Assembly (NCBI GenBank): GCA_965216725.1
Contig: CBDCGI010000016.1
Coordinates: 1-64,000 of the forward strand
Source: JACZUI01 sp965216725
GTDB lineage: Bacteria > Actinomycetota > Acidimicrobiia > Spongiisociales > ZC4RG35
Direction of reading: 5' to 3'
Length of the DNA stretch: 64,000 nt
In this document: positions 54,568-63,374 of the stretch, piece by piece
How the letters are laid out: every line of letters starts with the position of its first letter
How positions within the stretch are numbered: the first letter of the stretch is position 1
Translations under genes and position numbers: made by a program
Notes under the pieces: model-generated
Seen by the model: only the letters and a program-made list of their open reading frames with translations
Databases searched by the model: none
Told to the model about the DNA's origin: nothing

Positions 54568-55544
54568 CAACCGAGATCAACCAGGCACACGACGTGCGCT
54601 CGCAAGCGACCTCGCTGATCGGCGAGGTGGAGAAAGCAGTCGTCGGCAAGAGGGATGCCATCGAGCTGGTCGTAGTCTCACTGCTGGCCGACGGTCACGT
54701 CCTGATCGAAGACCTTCCTGGCCTAGCCAAGACGCTGCTGGCGCGTTCTCTGGCCGAGGCAGCCGATCTTGAGTTCTCGCGAGTTCAGTTCACTCCCGAC
54801 CTGATGCCGATGGATATCACCGGATCCATGGTGATGGATCTGGTGAAGGGCTCGCCTGAGTTTCGACCGGGTCCGGTCTTTGCGAATCTCCTGCTAGCTG
54901 ACGAGATAAATCGGGCGCCGGCGAAGACGCAGGCGGCACTGCTCGAGGCGATGCAGGAGCGACAAGTAACCGCCGATGGCGTCACCCGGCGGTTGGGGCC
55001 GCCGTTCCTGGTCATCGCTACCCAGAACCCCATCGAGTTCGAAGGCACCTATCCCCTGCCCGAGGCGCAGGTGGATCGGTTCCTGTGCCGGGTCCGCCTC
55101 GGCTATCCGAGTTTCGATGCCGAGGTGAAGGTGCTCTCTGAACGTGCCCGGCGGCAGGCGGATGATGTCGACCTGGATCGAGTTCTTTCCCGTGAGCAGC
55201 TGGTGGAGATGCAGAAGGCTGTTGAACAAGTACATGTCGACGAGTCGGTGTACCGGTACATCGTCGAGGTGGTGGCGGGTACTCGGGCGTCCACGAGAGT
55301 CAGAGTAGGAGCCAGCCCTCGTGGCTCACTCGCCCTGATGAAGATGTCCCGCGCCAAGGCAGCCCTCGAGGGCCGGGGTTACGTGGTGCCGGACGACGTG
55401 CAGGACATGGCGGTTCCGGCCCTGGCACATCGTTTGATCCTCAAGCCCGAGTATTGGGCGCAAGATGTGACTGAGGACATGGTGGTCTCAGAGGTCGTCG
55501 AATCAGTGGCGACTCCATCCGTGGTTCCACCTACCAGCGGGTGA
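54564..55544 (+). CDS. MoxR-family AAA+ ATPase
   Basis: The 326-residue ATPase has the MoxR-type Walker A region LIEDLPGLAKTLLARSLAE, FTPDLMPMDITGSMVM, Walker B LLADEINRAPAKTQAALLEA and sensor ATQNPIEFEGTYPLPEAQVD. MoxR proteins act as chaperones that load cofactors or assemble complexes with VWA/DUF58 partners. The start is TTG at 54564 with GGAGGA in place. It overlaps the DUF58 gene by 4 bp. Confidence 0.94.
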   Translation: MTTEINQAHDVRSQATSLIGEVEKAVVGKRDAIELVVVSLLADGHVLIEDLPGLAKTLLARSLAEAADLEFSRVQFTPDLMPMDITGSMVMDLVKGSPEFRPGPVFANLLLADEINRAPAKTQAALLEAMQERQVTADGVTRRLGPPFLVIATQNPIEFEGTYPLPEAQVDRFLCRVRLGYPSFDAEVKVLSERARRQADDVDLDRVLSREQLVEMQKAVEQVHVDESVYRYIVEVVAGTRASTRVRVGASPRGSLALMKMSRAKAALEGRGYVVPDDVQDMAVPALAHRLILKPEYWAQDVTEDMVVSEVVESVATPSVVPPTSG

Positions 55545-56824
55545 CGAGGCACACCACCGTTCGTTTGAGGGCCTACGCCACAGCCGGCCTGGTCGGGCTG
55601 GTGGGAGCCTTGGCTGTGGGTCACCCCGAGCCTGCACTGTTCGCTGTTCCGCTGCTTCTCCTGGCGATGGTTGGGCTGGTCTCGTCCCGGGCTCCGGGCT
55701 TTTCCGTGACATTGGAGGATGTCCCTTCTTCCGTCGTCGAAGACGAGGTCAGGAAGATTGGGCTGCTGGCGGAATCCGGCGGGCGCGTCGGCGAAATCGT
55801 GCTCGATCTGGCGCCGGCCTCGGGCGTGAGGGTCGTGGATGTCGACGGCGGCGAGTTGGTCGACGACTCCAGAATCAGCATCAAGTTGGAGGGCACAAGG
55901 CGTCTCGAGGTTTCGGTTGTGGCCGACGGATGGGGACGGAGGAGCCTGGGCCCGATCGAGGCGTATTCGATTTCGGGTCTGGGGATGATCGAGTACAGGT
56001 GGAACTTCGATCAGACCGCACGGATGGTCTCGGTGCCGTCAGACGCGGTTATCTCCGAGATGCTCGTCCCCCGCGACACCAACCTCCACGTTGGAGATCT
56101 CGTGTCCAAGTTGCGTGGTGTTGGCTCGGAATTCGCCGAACTTCGGCCCTACCAACACGGCGACGACCCACGGTCGCTCAACTGGCGTGTGTCCTCGCGG
56201 TCCGGCTCACCCTGGATCAATGAGCGCCATCCGGAGCGGAATGGTGATGTGGTCCTCGTGGTGGATGCCCAGACCCAACCAGGGACCGGGACCGACATAC
56301 TCGTAGACAGAGCGGTTCGGCTGGCCGGCGCAATGCTCAGGGAGTATGGCCGTCGTAGATATCGCATTGGCCTGGTAACTGTCGACGGCATCGTGCGGTG
56401 GATGCAACCCGGATCGGGTGAGGCTCACCGGCGCCGTGTTGTCGAGCAGTTACTCTCGATCGAGAGTGGGGATTCCTCCCGCCTGGCCATCGAGCGAGCG
56501 CTCGCTCGGGCAGCTAGGCGACCCGCGCTGGTGATAATTCTGACACCGATGTTGGACGATTCCCTTGCCGGACTGGCCCATTCGATGCGAGTCTCGGGCC
56601 TCGACCTGGCGATGATCGAAATCGACCCCATCGGCCTGTTGGCACCACCCACCAACGATGCCAGGGCGACGGGTCGAAGGGTCTGGCGGATGGAGCGGGA
56701 AAGGCTACGCGATCTGCTGGTAGGCGATGGGATTCCGGTGGCACCTTGGAGCCATGGTGAGCCGCCTGATATCCCTCTCGCTCGTATCGCCACCTGGAGG
56801 ACTTCATGGCGTTTGCCCGTCTGA
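55541..56824 (+). CDS. DUF58 domain protein
   Basis: The 427-residue protein has two N-terminal helices, a beta-rich region and the DUF58 core FAELRPYQHGDDPRSLNWRV. VWA-like segments DVVLVVDAQTQPGTG and PALVIILTPMLDDSLAGLAH follow. It is the usual partner of MoxR. The GTG start overlaps the MoxR stop, and its own 3' end overlaps the next gene by 19 bp. Confidence 0.9.
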   Translation: MTRHTTVRLRAYATAGLVGLVGALAVGHPEPALFAVPLLLLAMVGLVSSRAPGFSVTLEDVPSSVVEDEVRKIGLLAESGGRVGEIVLDLAPASGVRVVDVDGGELVDDSRISIKLEGTRRLEVSVVADGWGRRSLGPIEAYSISGLGMIEYRWNFDQTARMVSVPSDAVISEMLVPRDTNLHVGDLVSKLRGVGSEFAELRPYQHGDDPRSLNWRVSSRSGSPWINERHPERNGDVVLVVDAQTQPGTGTDILVDRAVRLAGAMLREYGRRRYRIGLVTVDGIVRWMQPGSGEAHRRRVVEQLLSIESGDSSRLAIERALARAARRPALVIILTPMLDDSLAGLAHSMRVSGLDLAMIEIDPIGLLAPPTNDARATGRRVWRMERERLRDLLVGDGIPVAPWSHGEPPDIPLARIATWRTSWRLPV

Positions 56825-57303
56825 GCGGTCTGGTCTCGATCACTCTGGGTGCTGCCGTCGCATTCTTCCTCCCGGACGTCGACGGCGCTGCGTACGCAGG
56901 GTTGGCAGGCTGGGCAGGCGCTCTGCTGTTGGCCATCGGCGTTTGGTTCGGGGAAGAGAACCCTGTTGTCCTCGCTGCCGTCGCCTTTGCGGTGAAGGTG
57001 ATGATCCTTTCTGCACTGGACGGCCCGGTGGAGCCTCCGGTCTGGGTTCTGGCGCTGATAGTGGTGCTCATCGTCGAGGCAGCCGCACTGTCGATCGAGT
57101 TCCGAGTGAGACCACGTCCACCGGGATCGTCAACCGGACTTGCGGCGATCTCGGCAATGATCGCCATGTTTGTGAGCGTCGGCGTGGAGTCGATTGTCTA
57201 CGGGACGACGGGAAGTGGCTGGCTTCTGCGTGTCTCTGCTGTGGGGGCCTTGGTCTTCTTGGCCGGATGGCTTACTACCACGTGGCGGGCCGCCACCGAT
57301 TGA
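56806..57303 (+). CDS. multi-pass membrane protein ending the MoxR operon
   Basis: The 165-residue protein has about five or six helices, including VSITLGAAVAFFLPDVDGAA and VLALIVVLIVEAAALSIEF. It takes the place where a transglutaminase-like membrane protein usually stands in MoxR-DUF58 operons but has no transglutaminase triad. It ends 2 bp before the convergent FBPase gene. Function unknown. Confidence 0.72.
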   Translation: MAFARLSGLVSITLGAAVAFFLPDVDGAAYAGLAGWAGALLLAIGVWFGEENPVVLAAVAFAVKVMILSALDGPVEPPVWVLALIVVLIVEAAALSIEFRVRPRPPGSSTGLAAISAMIAMFVSVGVESIVYGTTGSGWLLRVSAVGALVFLAGWLTTTWRAATD

Positions 57304-57305
57304 GG

Positions 57306-58295
57306 TCAGTCCAGAGTCTGCGCTGAGATGGCGCGGAGCCGTGCCAGATCGTGTGTGGCCTCCATGTATCTGATCGACCCTGTCTTGGAGCGCATGATCA
57401 CCGAGTGAGTGACAACGTGGTCACCCCTGAACTCGACCGCACGCAGGTACTCACCGCCGGTGACACCGGTGGCGGCGAAGAAGACGTTGTCAGATGCAAC
57501 CAGGTCGTCGATGCCGAGAATCTGATCGAGATCCAGGCCAAGGTCTAGAGCCACAGACCTTTCGGCTTCATCGCGAGGCCAGAGTCGGCCTTGGATTTCC
57601 CCGCCCATGCATAGGAGCGCCGCGGCCGCGAGCACCGCCTCAGGAGAGCCGCCGATGCCGAGGAGAATGTCTGCCGCGGTGTCATCTTGAGCAGTGGCGA
57701 TTGCTCCCGCCACATCACCGTCTCCGAGCAGCGAGATTCGCCCGCCCGCCTTGCGCACCTCGTCGACGTAGCGCTGGTTACGGGGTCTATCGAGGATGAG
57801 CACCCTGAGATCGCTGACCTGCTTGTCTTTGGCTTTGGCCACCTTCTCCAGGTTCTCGGCCACGGGTGCGGCGAGATCCACCTGACCGGCTGCCTCGGGC
57901 CCAACTGCGATCTTGTCCATGTAGACCAGCGGTCCTGGGGCATACATGGTGCCGCGCCCCTCGGAGAGGGCGATCACCGCTATCGCGCCAGAGAGTCCCG
58001 AGGCGGTGAGCGTGGTCCCATCCACCGGGTCTACTGCGACGTCTACCACCATCCCGGTACCGGTTCCCACGCGCTCTCCGTTGTAGAGCATTGGCGCACG
58101 GTCTTTCTCTCCCTCACCGATAACCACCAAACCGTCGATTTCAAGCGTCGACAGATGAAGCCGCATCCCATCAACCGCGGCCTGATCAGCCGATTCCTTC
58201 TCACCACGGCCCAGCCAGCGAGCAGCCCCCATCGCAGCAGTCTCGGTGACGCGAACCAGGTCGAGCCCGAGGTTTCGCTCGATGGGCTCCGGCAT
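57306..58295 (-). CDS. glpX: class II fructose-1,6-bisphosphatase
   Basis: The 329-residue gluconeogenic enzyme removes the 1-phosphate of fructose 1,6-bisphosphate. It has RNLGLDLVRVTETAAMGAAR, IGEGEKDRAPMLYNGE, VDVAVDPVDGTTLTASGL and GIGGSPEAVLAAAALLCMGG. I start at ATG 58295, which overlaps the thiolase stop by one base; a longer start has no homologous look. It is the GlpX type typical of actinobacteria. Confidence 0.96.
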   Translation of the reverse strand: MPEPIERNLGLDLVRVTETAAMGAARWLGRGEKESADQAAVDGMRLHLSTLEIDGLVVIGEGEKDRAPMLYNGERVGTGTGMVVDVAVDPVDGTTLTASGLSGAIAVIALSEGRGTMYAPGPLVYMDKIAVGPEAAGQVDLAAPVAENLEKVAKAKDKQVSDLRVLILDRPRNQRYVDEVRKAGGRISLLGDGDVAGAIATAQDDTAADILLGIGGSPEAVLAAAALLCMGGEIQGRLWPRDEAERSVALDLGLDLDQILGIDDLVASDNVFFAATGVTGGEYLRAVEFRGDHVVTHSVIMRSKTGSIRYMEATHDLARLRAISAQTLD

Positions 58296-59476
58296 CAATC
58301 TCCAACCTTCACGACGATGGCGTCGCCTTGGCCACCACCTCCACACAGGGTGGCGCCACCGATCCCGCCTCCTCGTTCGACGAGGGCGTTTATCAACGTC
58401 ACGACCAGGCGTGCGCCGGTAGCACCCAACGGATGGCCCAGCGCCACAGCTCCCCCGTGGACATTGACTTTTTCCTCGCTGATGTCGAGCATCCTTGCCG
58501 ACCAGAGTGAGACCGCAGCGAACGCCTCGTTGATCTCCACCAGATCCAGGTCGGTTGGGCTGAGGCCGGCGTTCTTGGTAGCGACCAGCAGCGCCTCTGC
58601 GGGCCGTTCGTGCAATGTGGCGTCGATCCCACCGATCTGGCCGTAGGCAAGTATCTCGGCGAGCACAGGTGCGCCCGACGCCTCGGCGGCATCTCGGTCG
58701 GCGACGACCACAGCGGCGGCGCCGTCCGAAATCTGAGAGGCATTGCCCGCGGTGATCGTCCCGGAGGCGGCGAAAGCCGGCCTCAGGCCACCGAGGCCTT
58801 CGGCAGTTGAAGATTCACGGATCCCTTCGTCGACGTTCACCTCGATTGGATCCTCCCGACGGCGGGGGAGGGCCACTCCCACGATCTCCCGGGTAAATGC
58901 GGCCTCACGAGCCGCAGCTGCTCTCTCGTGGCTGCGAGCCGCCCATTCGTCCTGTTCTTGTCGCCCTATCCCGAGACGTTCGTTCTTTTGATCGGACTGC
59001 TCCCCCATCGTGCATTGATCGAAGGCGCAGAAGAGGCCATCGTGCTGCATCACGTCCATCGCAGTCACGTCTCCGATGCGAGCGCCCCAGCGGAGTTCGG
59101 GGATCACATAAGGGGCGTTGGACATGCTCTCCATTCCTCCGGCAACTATGAACTTGGAGTCGCCGGTTCTTATCGCCCTGTCGGCGAGACCGATGGCAGA
59201 CATTCCTGAGAGACAGACCTTGTTGATCGTCACCGACGGAACCGTCATCGGCAGACCGCCTTTGACGGCAGCCTGGCGCGACGTGATCTGACCTTGTCCC
59301 GCCTGAAGCACGTGGCCAAAGAGAACCTCGTCGACTGCCGCAGGGTCGGCGCCCGAGCGTTCCATGGCACCCCTTATTGCAGCGCCTCCGAGGTCGACCG
59401 CATTCAGCGGTGCAAGTTGTCCCTGGTACTTGCCGATCGGAGTGCGTGCGATGCCGGTGATTACTGAGTTTCTCAA
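58295..59476 (-). CDS. acetyl-CoA C-acetyltransferase (thiolase)
   Basis: The 393-residue thiolase has the acyl-accepting Cys88 in NKVCLSGMSAIG, His348 in GHPLGATGARL and Cys378 in CGGGGQG, the complete catalytic set. It joins or cleaves acetoacetyl-CoA or longer 3-ketoacyl-CoA. Start is TTG at 59476, with AGGAGG upstream. Together with glpX it forms an operon of central carbon metabolism. Confidence 0.94.
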   Translation of the reverse strand: MRNSVITGIARTPIGKYQGQLAPLNAVDLGGAAIRGAMERSGADPAAVDEVLFGHVLQAGQGQITSRQAAVKGGLPMTVPSVTINKVCLSGMSAIGLADRAIRTGDSKFIVAGGMESMSNAPYVIPELRWGARIGDVTAMDVMQHDGLFCAFDQCTMGEQSDQKNERLGIGRQEQDEWAARSHERAAAAREAAFTREIVGVALPRRREDPIEVNVDEGIRESSTAEGLGGLRPAFAASGTITAGNASQISDGAAAVVVADRDAAEASGAPVLAEILAYGQIGGIDATLHERPAEALLVATKNAGLSPTDLDLVEINEAFAAVSLWSARMLDISEEKVNVHGGAVALGHPLGATGARLVVTLINALVERGGGIGGATLCGGGGQGDAIVVKVGD

Positions 59477-59582
59477 AGCTGCCTCCTGGTCACCGATGGT
59501 AACGCAGGGTGCGGAGGGACCTTCCCGCTTGCGTTGGTGGTGCTGTCGGGCGCGGCTCCGTTTTGACCGATAGCCTCGGGTG

Positions 59583-59927
59583 ATGAGATCTGATTCACCC
59601 TGGCCCCCTGACCTCGACGGCGTGATCGCCGCTCCCGACCATCACAGGCTTCTGTTCGAGAACGACCGCGTCCGAGTGATCGAAACGATCGTGGAGGTGG
59701 GCGACACCACCCCCATCCACACCCACCCCCGTACTGTGATGTATCTCGTGTCAGGAGATCAATTTGTTCGGAAAGACGCCGCGGGGCGCATCATGGTGGA
59801 CACCCGAGACCAGGGTGAAGATTTCGAAATGCCGGCGGTGATCTGGTCCGACGGGACCCCTCCTCACGTGATTGAGAACCCGGGTTTGGAAGATCTCGTT
59901 GTGATAGGTGTCGAACTCAAGGATTGA
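59583..59927 (+). CDS. cupin-domain protein
   Basis: The 114-residue protein is a single beta-barrel cupin. RVRVIETIVEVGDTTPIHTH carries two His metal ligands, then TVMYLVSGDQFVRKD, and a late His in TPPHVIENPG. It could be an isomerase or a sensor-like binding protein. The ATG at 59583 is preferred because TAGCCT lies 6 nt before it (59571-59576). Confidence 0.8.
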   Translation: MRSDSPWPPDLDGVIAAPDHHRLLFENDRVRVIETIVEVGDTTPIHTHPRTVMYLVSGDQFVRKDAAGRIMVDTRDQGEDFEMPAVIWSDGTPPHVIENPGLEDLVVIGVELKD

Positions 59928-59968
59928 CCATGTTGCGGTCAAGGCGGCCCCAGGTCTCGGAGCCCGTT

Positions 59969-60196
59969 TCAAGATCCATCAGAGGGTCGGTGCTCCTTCT
60001 TTCGGACCGAACGCAAGAGGAGGTACCCGATCAATCCGGGGATCACCGGGTAGATGAGAACCGGCAAGAACTGGAGGAAGGCCTCGCTGGAGCTCTCAGG
60101 AAAGCCCCAGAAATCCCACCAGGCGAGGGTCAGCCACAGCATCCCGACAAAGACCACGACGGCGAGCCAAATGAGAATCCACGCCAGGACCTTCAC
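59969..60196 (-). CDS. small two-helix membrane protein
   Basis: The 75-residue protein has two helices: LAWILIWLAVVVFVGMLWLT and FLPVLIYPVIPGLIGYLLL. A basic tail (RSVRKKEHRPSDGS) points to the cytoplasm. It is a lone gene between two plus-strand units. Nothing further can be assigned. Confidence 0.6.
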   Translation of the reverse strand: MKVLAWILIWLAVVVFVGMLWLTLAWWDFWGFPESSSEAFLQFLPVLIYPVIPGLIGYLLLRSVRKKEHRPSDGS

Positions 60197-60380
60197 GACC
60201 TCGAGTTATACATGAAAACCGATGAGAGGCGCGCCGATCATGACCGTCATCGTTGACCAGATTGTTGGTGGTGAGGTGGAGAATCTCACCGACCATCCGG
60301 TTGCTGCTGGTTGCGCCGACCTCGATGACCGCCGTGTCCGATGGTTGGCGCCGTCTGCGGTTTCGCCATAGCCTGCGGCT

Positions 60381-60791
60381 GTGAAGCTGATCAACCTCGA
60401 CCATGTCGCGATCGCAGTGAAGGACCTGGACTCGGCCCTCGCGGGCTATCGAGACAGGTATCGGGTTCAGCCTCTGTATCGCGAGGTTGTGGAGTCTCAG
60501 GGTGTGGAAGAGGCGATGATTCCGGTAGGTGGGTCCTACGTGCAGCTGCTCCAGCCATTGGGCGCCGATACCCCGGTGGGTCGGTTCCTCGACCGACATG
60601 GCGAGGGGCTGCACCACGTGGCTTACGCGGTGCCTTCGATCACGTTGGCCCTGGAGCATCTCCAGGCGACAGGGGCGCGTCTCGTAGACGACGAGCCTCG
60701 TGTTGGGGGACGCGGGGCGAAGATCGCGTTCGTCCACCCCGCAGATTTGGCTGGTACCTTGATCGAGTTGGTGGAACTGGCAGATGATTGA
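60381..60791 (+). CDS. mce: methylmalonyl-CoA epimerase
   Basis: The 136-residue VOC-fold protein begins KLINLDHVAIAVKDLDSALA (metal-binding His), with VQLLQPLGADTPVGRFLDRH, EGLHHVAYAVPSI and the final metal Glu in GTLIELVEL. It interconverts the 2S and 2R forms of methylmalonyl-CoA in propionate metabolism. GTG 60381 has TAGCCT 6 nt upstream, a leaderless layout. It overlaps the next gene by 8 bp. Confidence 0.93.
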   Translation: MKLINLDHVAIAVKDLDSALAGYRDRYRVQPLYREVVESQGVEEAMIPVGGSYVQLLQPLGADTPVGRFLDRHGEGLHHVAYAVPSITLALEHLQATGARLVDDEPRVGGRGAKIAFVHPADLAGTLIELVELADD

Positions 60792-60975
60792 GTCGATCCA
60801 AATCCGAGGGGGAGCCACAGAGTTTGAGGCTGCCGTCATCGCCGTCGTGGTAGATCAGCTCGAGAACAAGACCACCGAGTCCCCGGTCCGAAATCCGAGC
60901 AGCCTATCGCCGTGGGTGATGGCGGCTGATCCACGGCGACCCGAGACACCTTTGGGGACAATCAGGCCCGAGTAG
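60784..60975 (+). CDS. acyl-CoA carboxylase epsilon-subunit-like protein
   Basis: The 63-residue protein has the plan of actinobacterial AccE/PccE subunits. An N-terminal strand and helix (IQIRGGATEFEAAVIAVVVD) is followed by a polar linker. A C-terminal SPWVMAADPRRPETP resembles the W-x-RxxRLRxPL ending of that family. Epsilon subunits stabilise the propionyl/acetyl-CoA carboxylase complex. Coupling to methylmalonyl-CoA epimerase fits, since the carboxylase supplies its substrate. The 3' end overlaps murJ by 14 bp. Confidence 0.68.
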   Translation: MIESIQIRGGATEFEAAVIAVVVDQLENKTTESPVRNPSSLSPWVMAADPRRPETPLGTIRPE

Positions 60976-62509
60976 CCCGAAACCTCCGCCTCACCTCGAC
61001 CAACTCTGGCGAACCGAGAATTCGCGCGACGCCGATGAAGACCGCGAGGGCAATAACACCGCCCAATGCTGCCTCGCCAAGGCCGGAGACCACACCTTGG
61101 GTGTCCTCGTCGAACAGAAAGTTGAGCACCGGAACCGTTACCAGCGCGGCCACGGCAGCTGCAGCGAGGCCCCTGAGAAAAGAGGGTGCCAGCCGGCGCA
61201 CCGGTTCCCAGCCTGAATCGAATCCCCAGGCCAGCAAGAGACCGAGCGCGTAGCCGGTCATCACCAGCGTGGACGCCAGCGCAAAGCCCTCGACGCCCAT
61301 TCGGTCGTACAAGAAGAGCCACAGCGGAATCGCAGCCAGCGTCCCCGCCGTTCCGATCAGGACTGGAGTCCACATCCTTCGCTTGGCATAGAAATGGCGG
61401 GCCAGGATCTGGTGAAGACCCCATGCTGGAATCGAAAAGGCGTAGATCACGAGAAGCGAAGACACCATTTGGGTATCAGAAGCTGTGAATTCGCCGTATT
61501 GGTAGACGAGGCGAACCAAAGGATCTGCGAGCACCGCGAGGCCGGCTGTTGCTGCGGCCGCGACGAAGATTGTGTTTCGAGCGGCCCGCCCCGTGGTGTT
61601 GACCAACTCGGCCTCCTCGCCTCTGGCGGCCAGACGCGCCAAGAAGGGGAAGGCGGCGACTCCGGCAGCCTGGGCGATCACCCCCACCGGAACCATGTTG
61701 AGGCGGCGGGCGAAGAGGAGCGCAGAAGCGGCCGTCTCCTCGACTTGGGCAAACAGCCTGACGAACTGCTCGTCCAGGACGGCGATTGATTGTCCCAGCA
61801 TCAGAGGAAGTGCCAGCAGCAGGTACTCACCGACGGAAGACTCTCCAGCCGGCACACTGACCAGACGCATGCCGAGACGTCGTGACCCGAGCCATTGCAG
61901 CCCGAAGTTGCCGACCGCAGAGCCAATCACGGCTCCCCAGAGAAAGTACTCGGGCGACGCGTCTCCCAGGGACGCACCGATCAGCCCGCCCGTGATGATT
62001 CCCAGGTTGTAGAGGATCGGGGCGAGGGCGGGAATGAGGAATCGCCGCTGCGTGTACTGGTAAGCCATCAACAGGGCTCCGGCGACGAAGAAGACTTGTG
62101 CTGGCAAAACGATGCGGGTGAGTTCGGTGAGGCGGACCTGGTCTGCGACTTCGGGAAAGATGATTTCAACGAGTGGTGTCGCCAACAGCCACATGATTGC
62201 GGTGAGAGCGACGATGGCGATCGTGACGAATCGAAATACCGATGTGAAAGCTCGGTTTACTCGCTCCAGGTCGCCGACCTCTAGGTGCTTGCTGAGGATC
62301 GGGACCAAGGTGATGGTGAGGTAGGCCCCGGCGAGCAAATAGTTGAGCAGGTCGGGCACGAGAAAGGCGAACTGATAGAGATCGGTTTCGACAGAGACGC
62401 CGATCAGTCCGGCTATCAGCGCTTCTCGAGCGAGACCGAGGAGACGGGACACGAGGACGCTGGCGGCGACGATGCCGGCGGCGACACCCATCCGCACCGG
62501 TCGGCTCAT
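60962..62509 (-). CDS. murJ: lipid II flippase MurJ
   Basis: This 515-residue MATE-like protein has 14 helices. ASVLVSRLLGLAREALIAGL is the family signature near the N terminus, with TITLVPILSKHLEVGDLERV following. ALLFARRLNMVPVGVIAQAA and HQILARHFYAKRRMWTPV carry conserved charged residues of the central cavity. It flips lipid II during cell-wall synthesis. It lacks the kinase-like extension seen in mycobacterial MviN. The start overlaps the PHP gene by 4 bp. Confidence 0.94.
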   Translation of the reverse strand: MSRPVRMGVAAGIVAASVLVSRLLGLAREALIAGLIGVSVETDLYQFAFLVPDLLNYLLAGAYLTITLVPILSKHLEVGDLERVNRAFTSVFRFVTIAIVALTAIMWLLATPLVEIIFPEVADQVRLTELTRIVLPAQVFFVAGALLMAYQYTQRRFLIPALAPILYNLGIITGGLIGASLGDASPEYFLWGAVIGSAVGNFGLQWLGSRRLGMRLVSVPAGESSVGEYLLLALPLMLGQSIAVLDEQFVRLFAQVEETAASALLFARRLNMVPVGVIAQAAGVAAFPFLARLAARGEEAELVNTTGRAARNTIFVAAAATAGLAVLADPLVRLVYQYGEFTASDTQMVSSLLVIYAFSIPAWGLHQILARHFYAKRRMWTPVLIGTAGTLAAIPLWLFLYDRMGVEGFALASTLVMTGYALGLLLAWGFDSGWEPVRRLAPSFLRGLAAAAVAALVTVPVLNFLFDEDTQGVVSGLGEAALGGVIALAVFIGVARILGSPELVEVRRRFRATRA

Positions 62510-63354
62510 GCTGGATCGGCGTGAGCTCTCAAGTTCTCGAGTATCGACTCGGGCACCACGAGATCACCGTATCCGGTCCCCAGCTCCAGCCCCGGCTTGT
62601 AGCTCCCGTGGTAGTCACTGCCCCCGGTGGGGACCAGGTCAAATCTTCGAGCGAGGTCCGCATAGCCATCGCGTTCGTGCCTTTGGTAGCTGGAATAGAT
62701 GGCTTCCAAACCAACCAGGCCGGCCCGCCGCAGCCGGCCAAGTGTCTCGGACATTTCGGAAGCTCGGTTGATTTCCAGAGTGTGGGGATGAGCCAGCACA
62801 GGCACTGCTCCTGAGTCACGGGCGAGACCGATCGCCTCTTCCACCTCGAGCCGCGGGCGGCCCGCATACGCCGGCTTGCCTGTGGCCAGCCAGACGTCGA
62901 ACGCCTCCTGGATGGATTCGACATAGCCCTTCTGCATCATCACCGCAGCAATGTGGGGCCGGCCCATCGAGCCCCCTCCAGCCTCGGTCTCGACTTCTCC
63001 CATCGTGATCGGCATCCCGTGGGCAGCCAGAAGGTCCAGGATCACTTCGTTCCGCCCCGAACGTCCGTCCTGCAACTCCTGCAGGCGGTTCTGTAGCGGC
63101 CCTTCTCCCGGTTCTAGCCACAGAACGAGAAGATGCATCCCCCCTTTGTCGATCTCCAACGACAACTCCGTCCCGGGGATGATCTCCAGATCGGTCTCTG
63201 AAGCCGCTTCCCGTGCTTCTGCCAGGCCTTCCTGGGTGTCATGATCGGTGAGAGCGAGCGCCGACAAACCTGTTTCGGCCGCGATTTCGACCACTCGAGT
63301 TGGGCTTTCGGACCCGTCGGAGGCGGTGGAATGGGCGTGGAGGTCGATGGCCAC
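62506..63354 (-). CDS. PHP-domain phosphoesterase
   Basis: The 282-residue protein starts IDLHAHSTASDGSESP, followed by ALALTDHDTQEGL, LAHPHTLE and GGSDYHG. Together these are the metal-binding set of the PHP family, in the branch of RNase AM/3',5'-nucleoside-bisphosphate phosphatases (YciV/TrpH). GTG start. It lies between a cyclophilin gene and murJ in one operon. Confidence 0.9.
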   Translation of the reverse strand: MAIDLHAHSTASDGSESPTRVVEIAAETGLSALALTDHDTQEGLAEAREAASETDLEIIPGTELSLEIDKGGMHLLVLWLEPGEGPLQNRLQELQDGRSGRNEVILDLLAAHGMPITMGEVETEAGGGSMGRPHIAAVMMQKGYVESIQEAFDVWLATGKPAYAGRPRLEVEEAIGLARDSGAVPVLAHPHTLEINRASEMSETLGRLRRAGLVGLEAIYSSYQRHERDGYADLARRFDLVPTGGSDYHGSYKPGLELGTGYGDLVVPESILENLRAHADPA

Positions 63355-63374
63355 TGTTCGACTTTGGACTGCCC

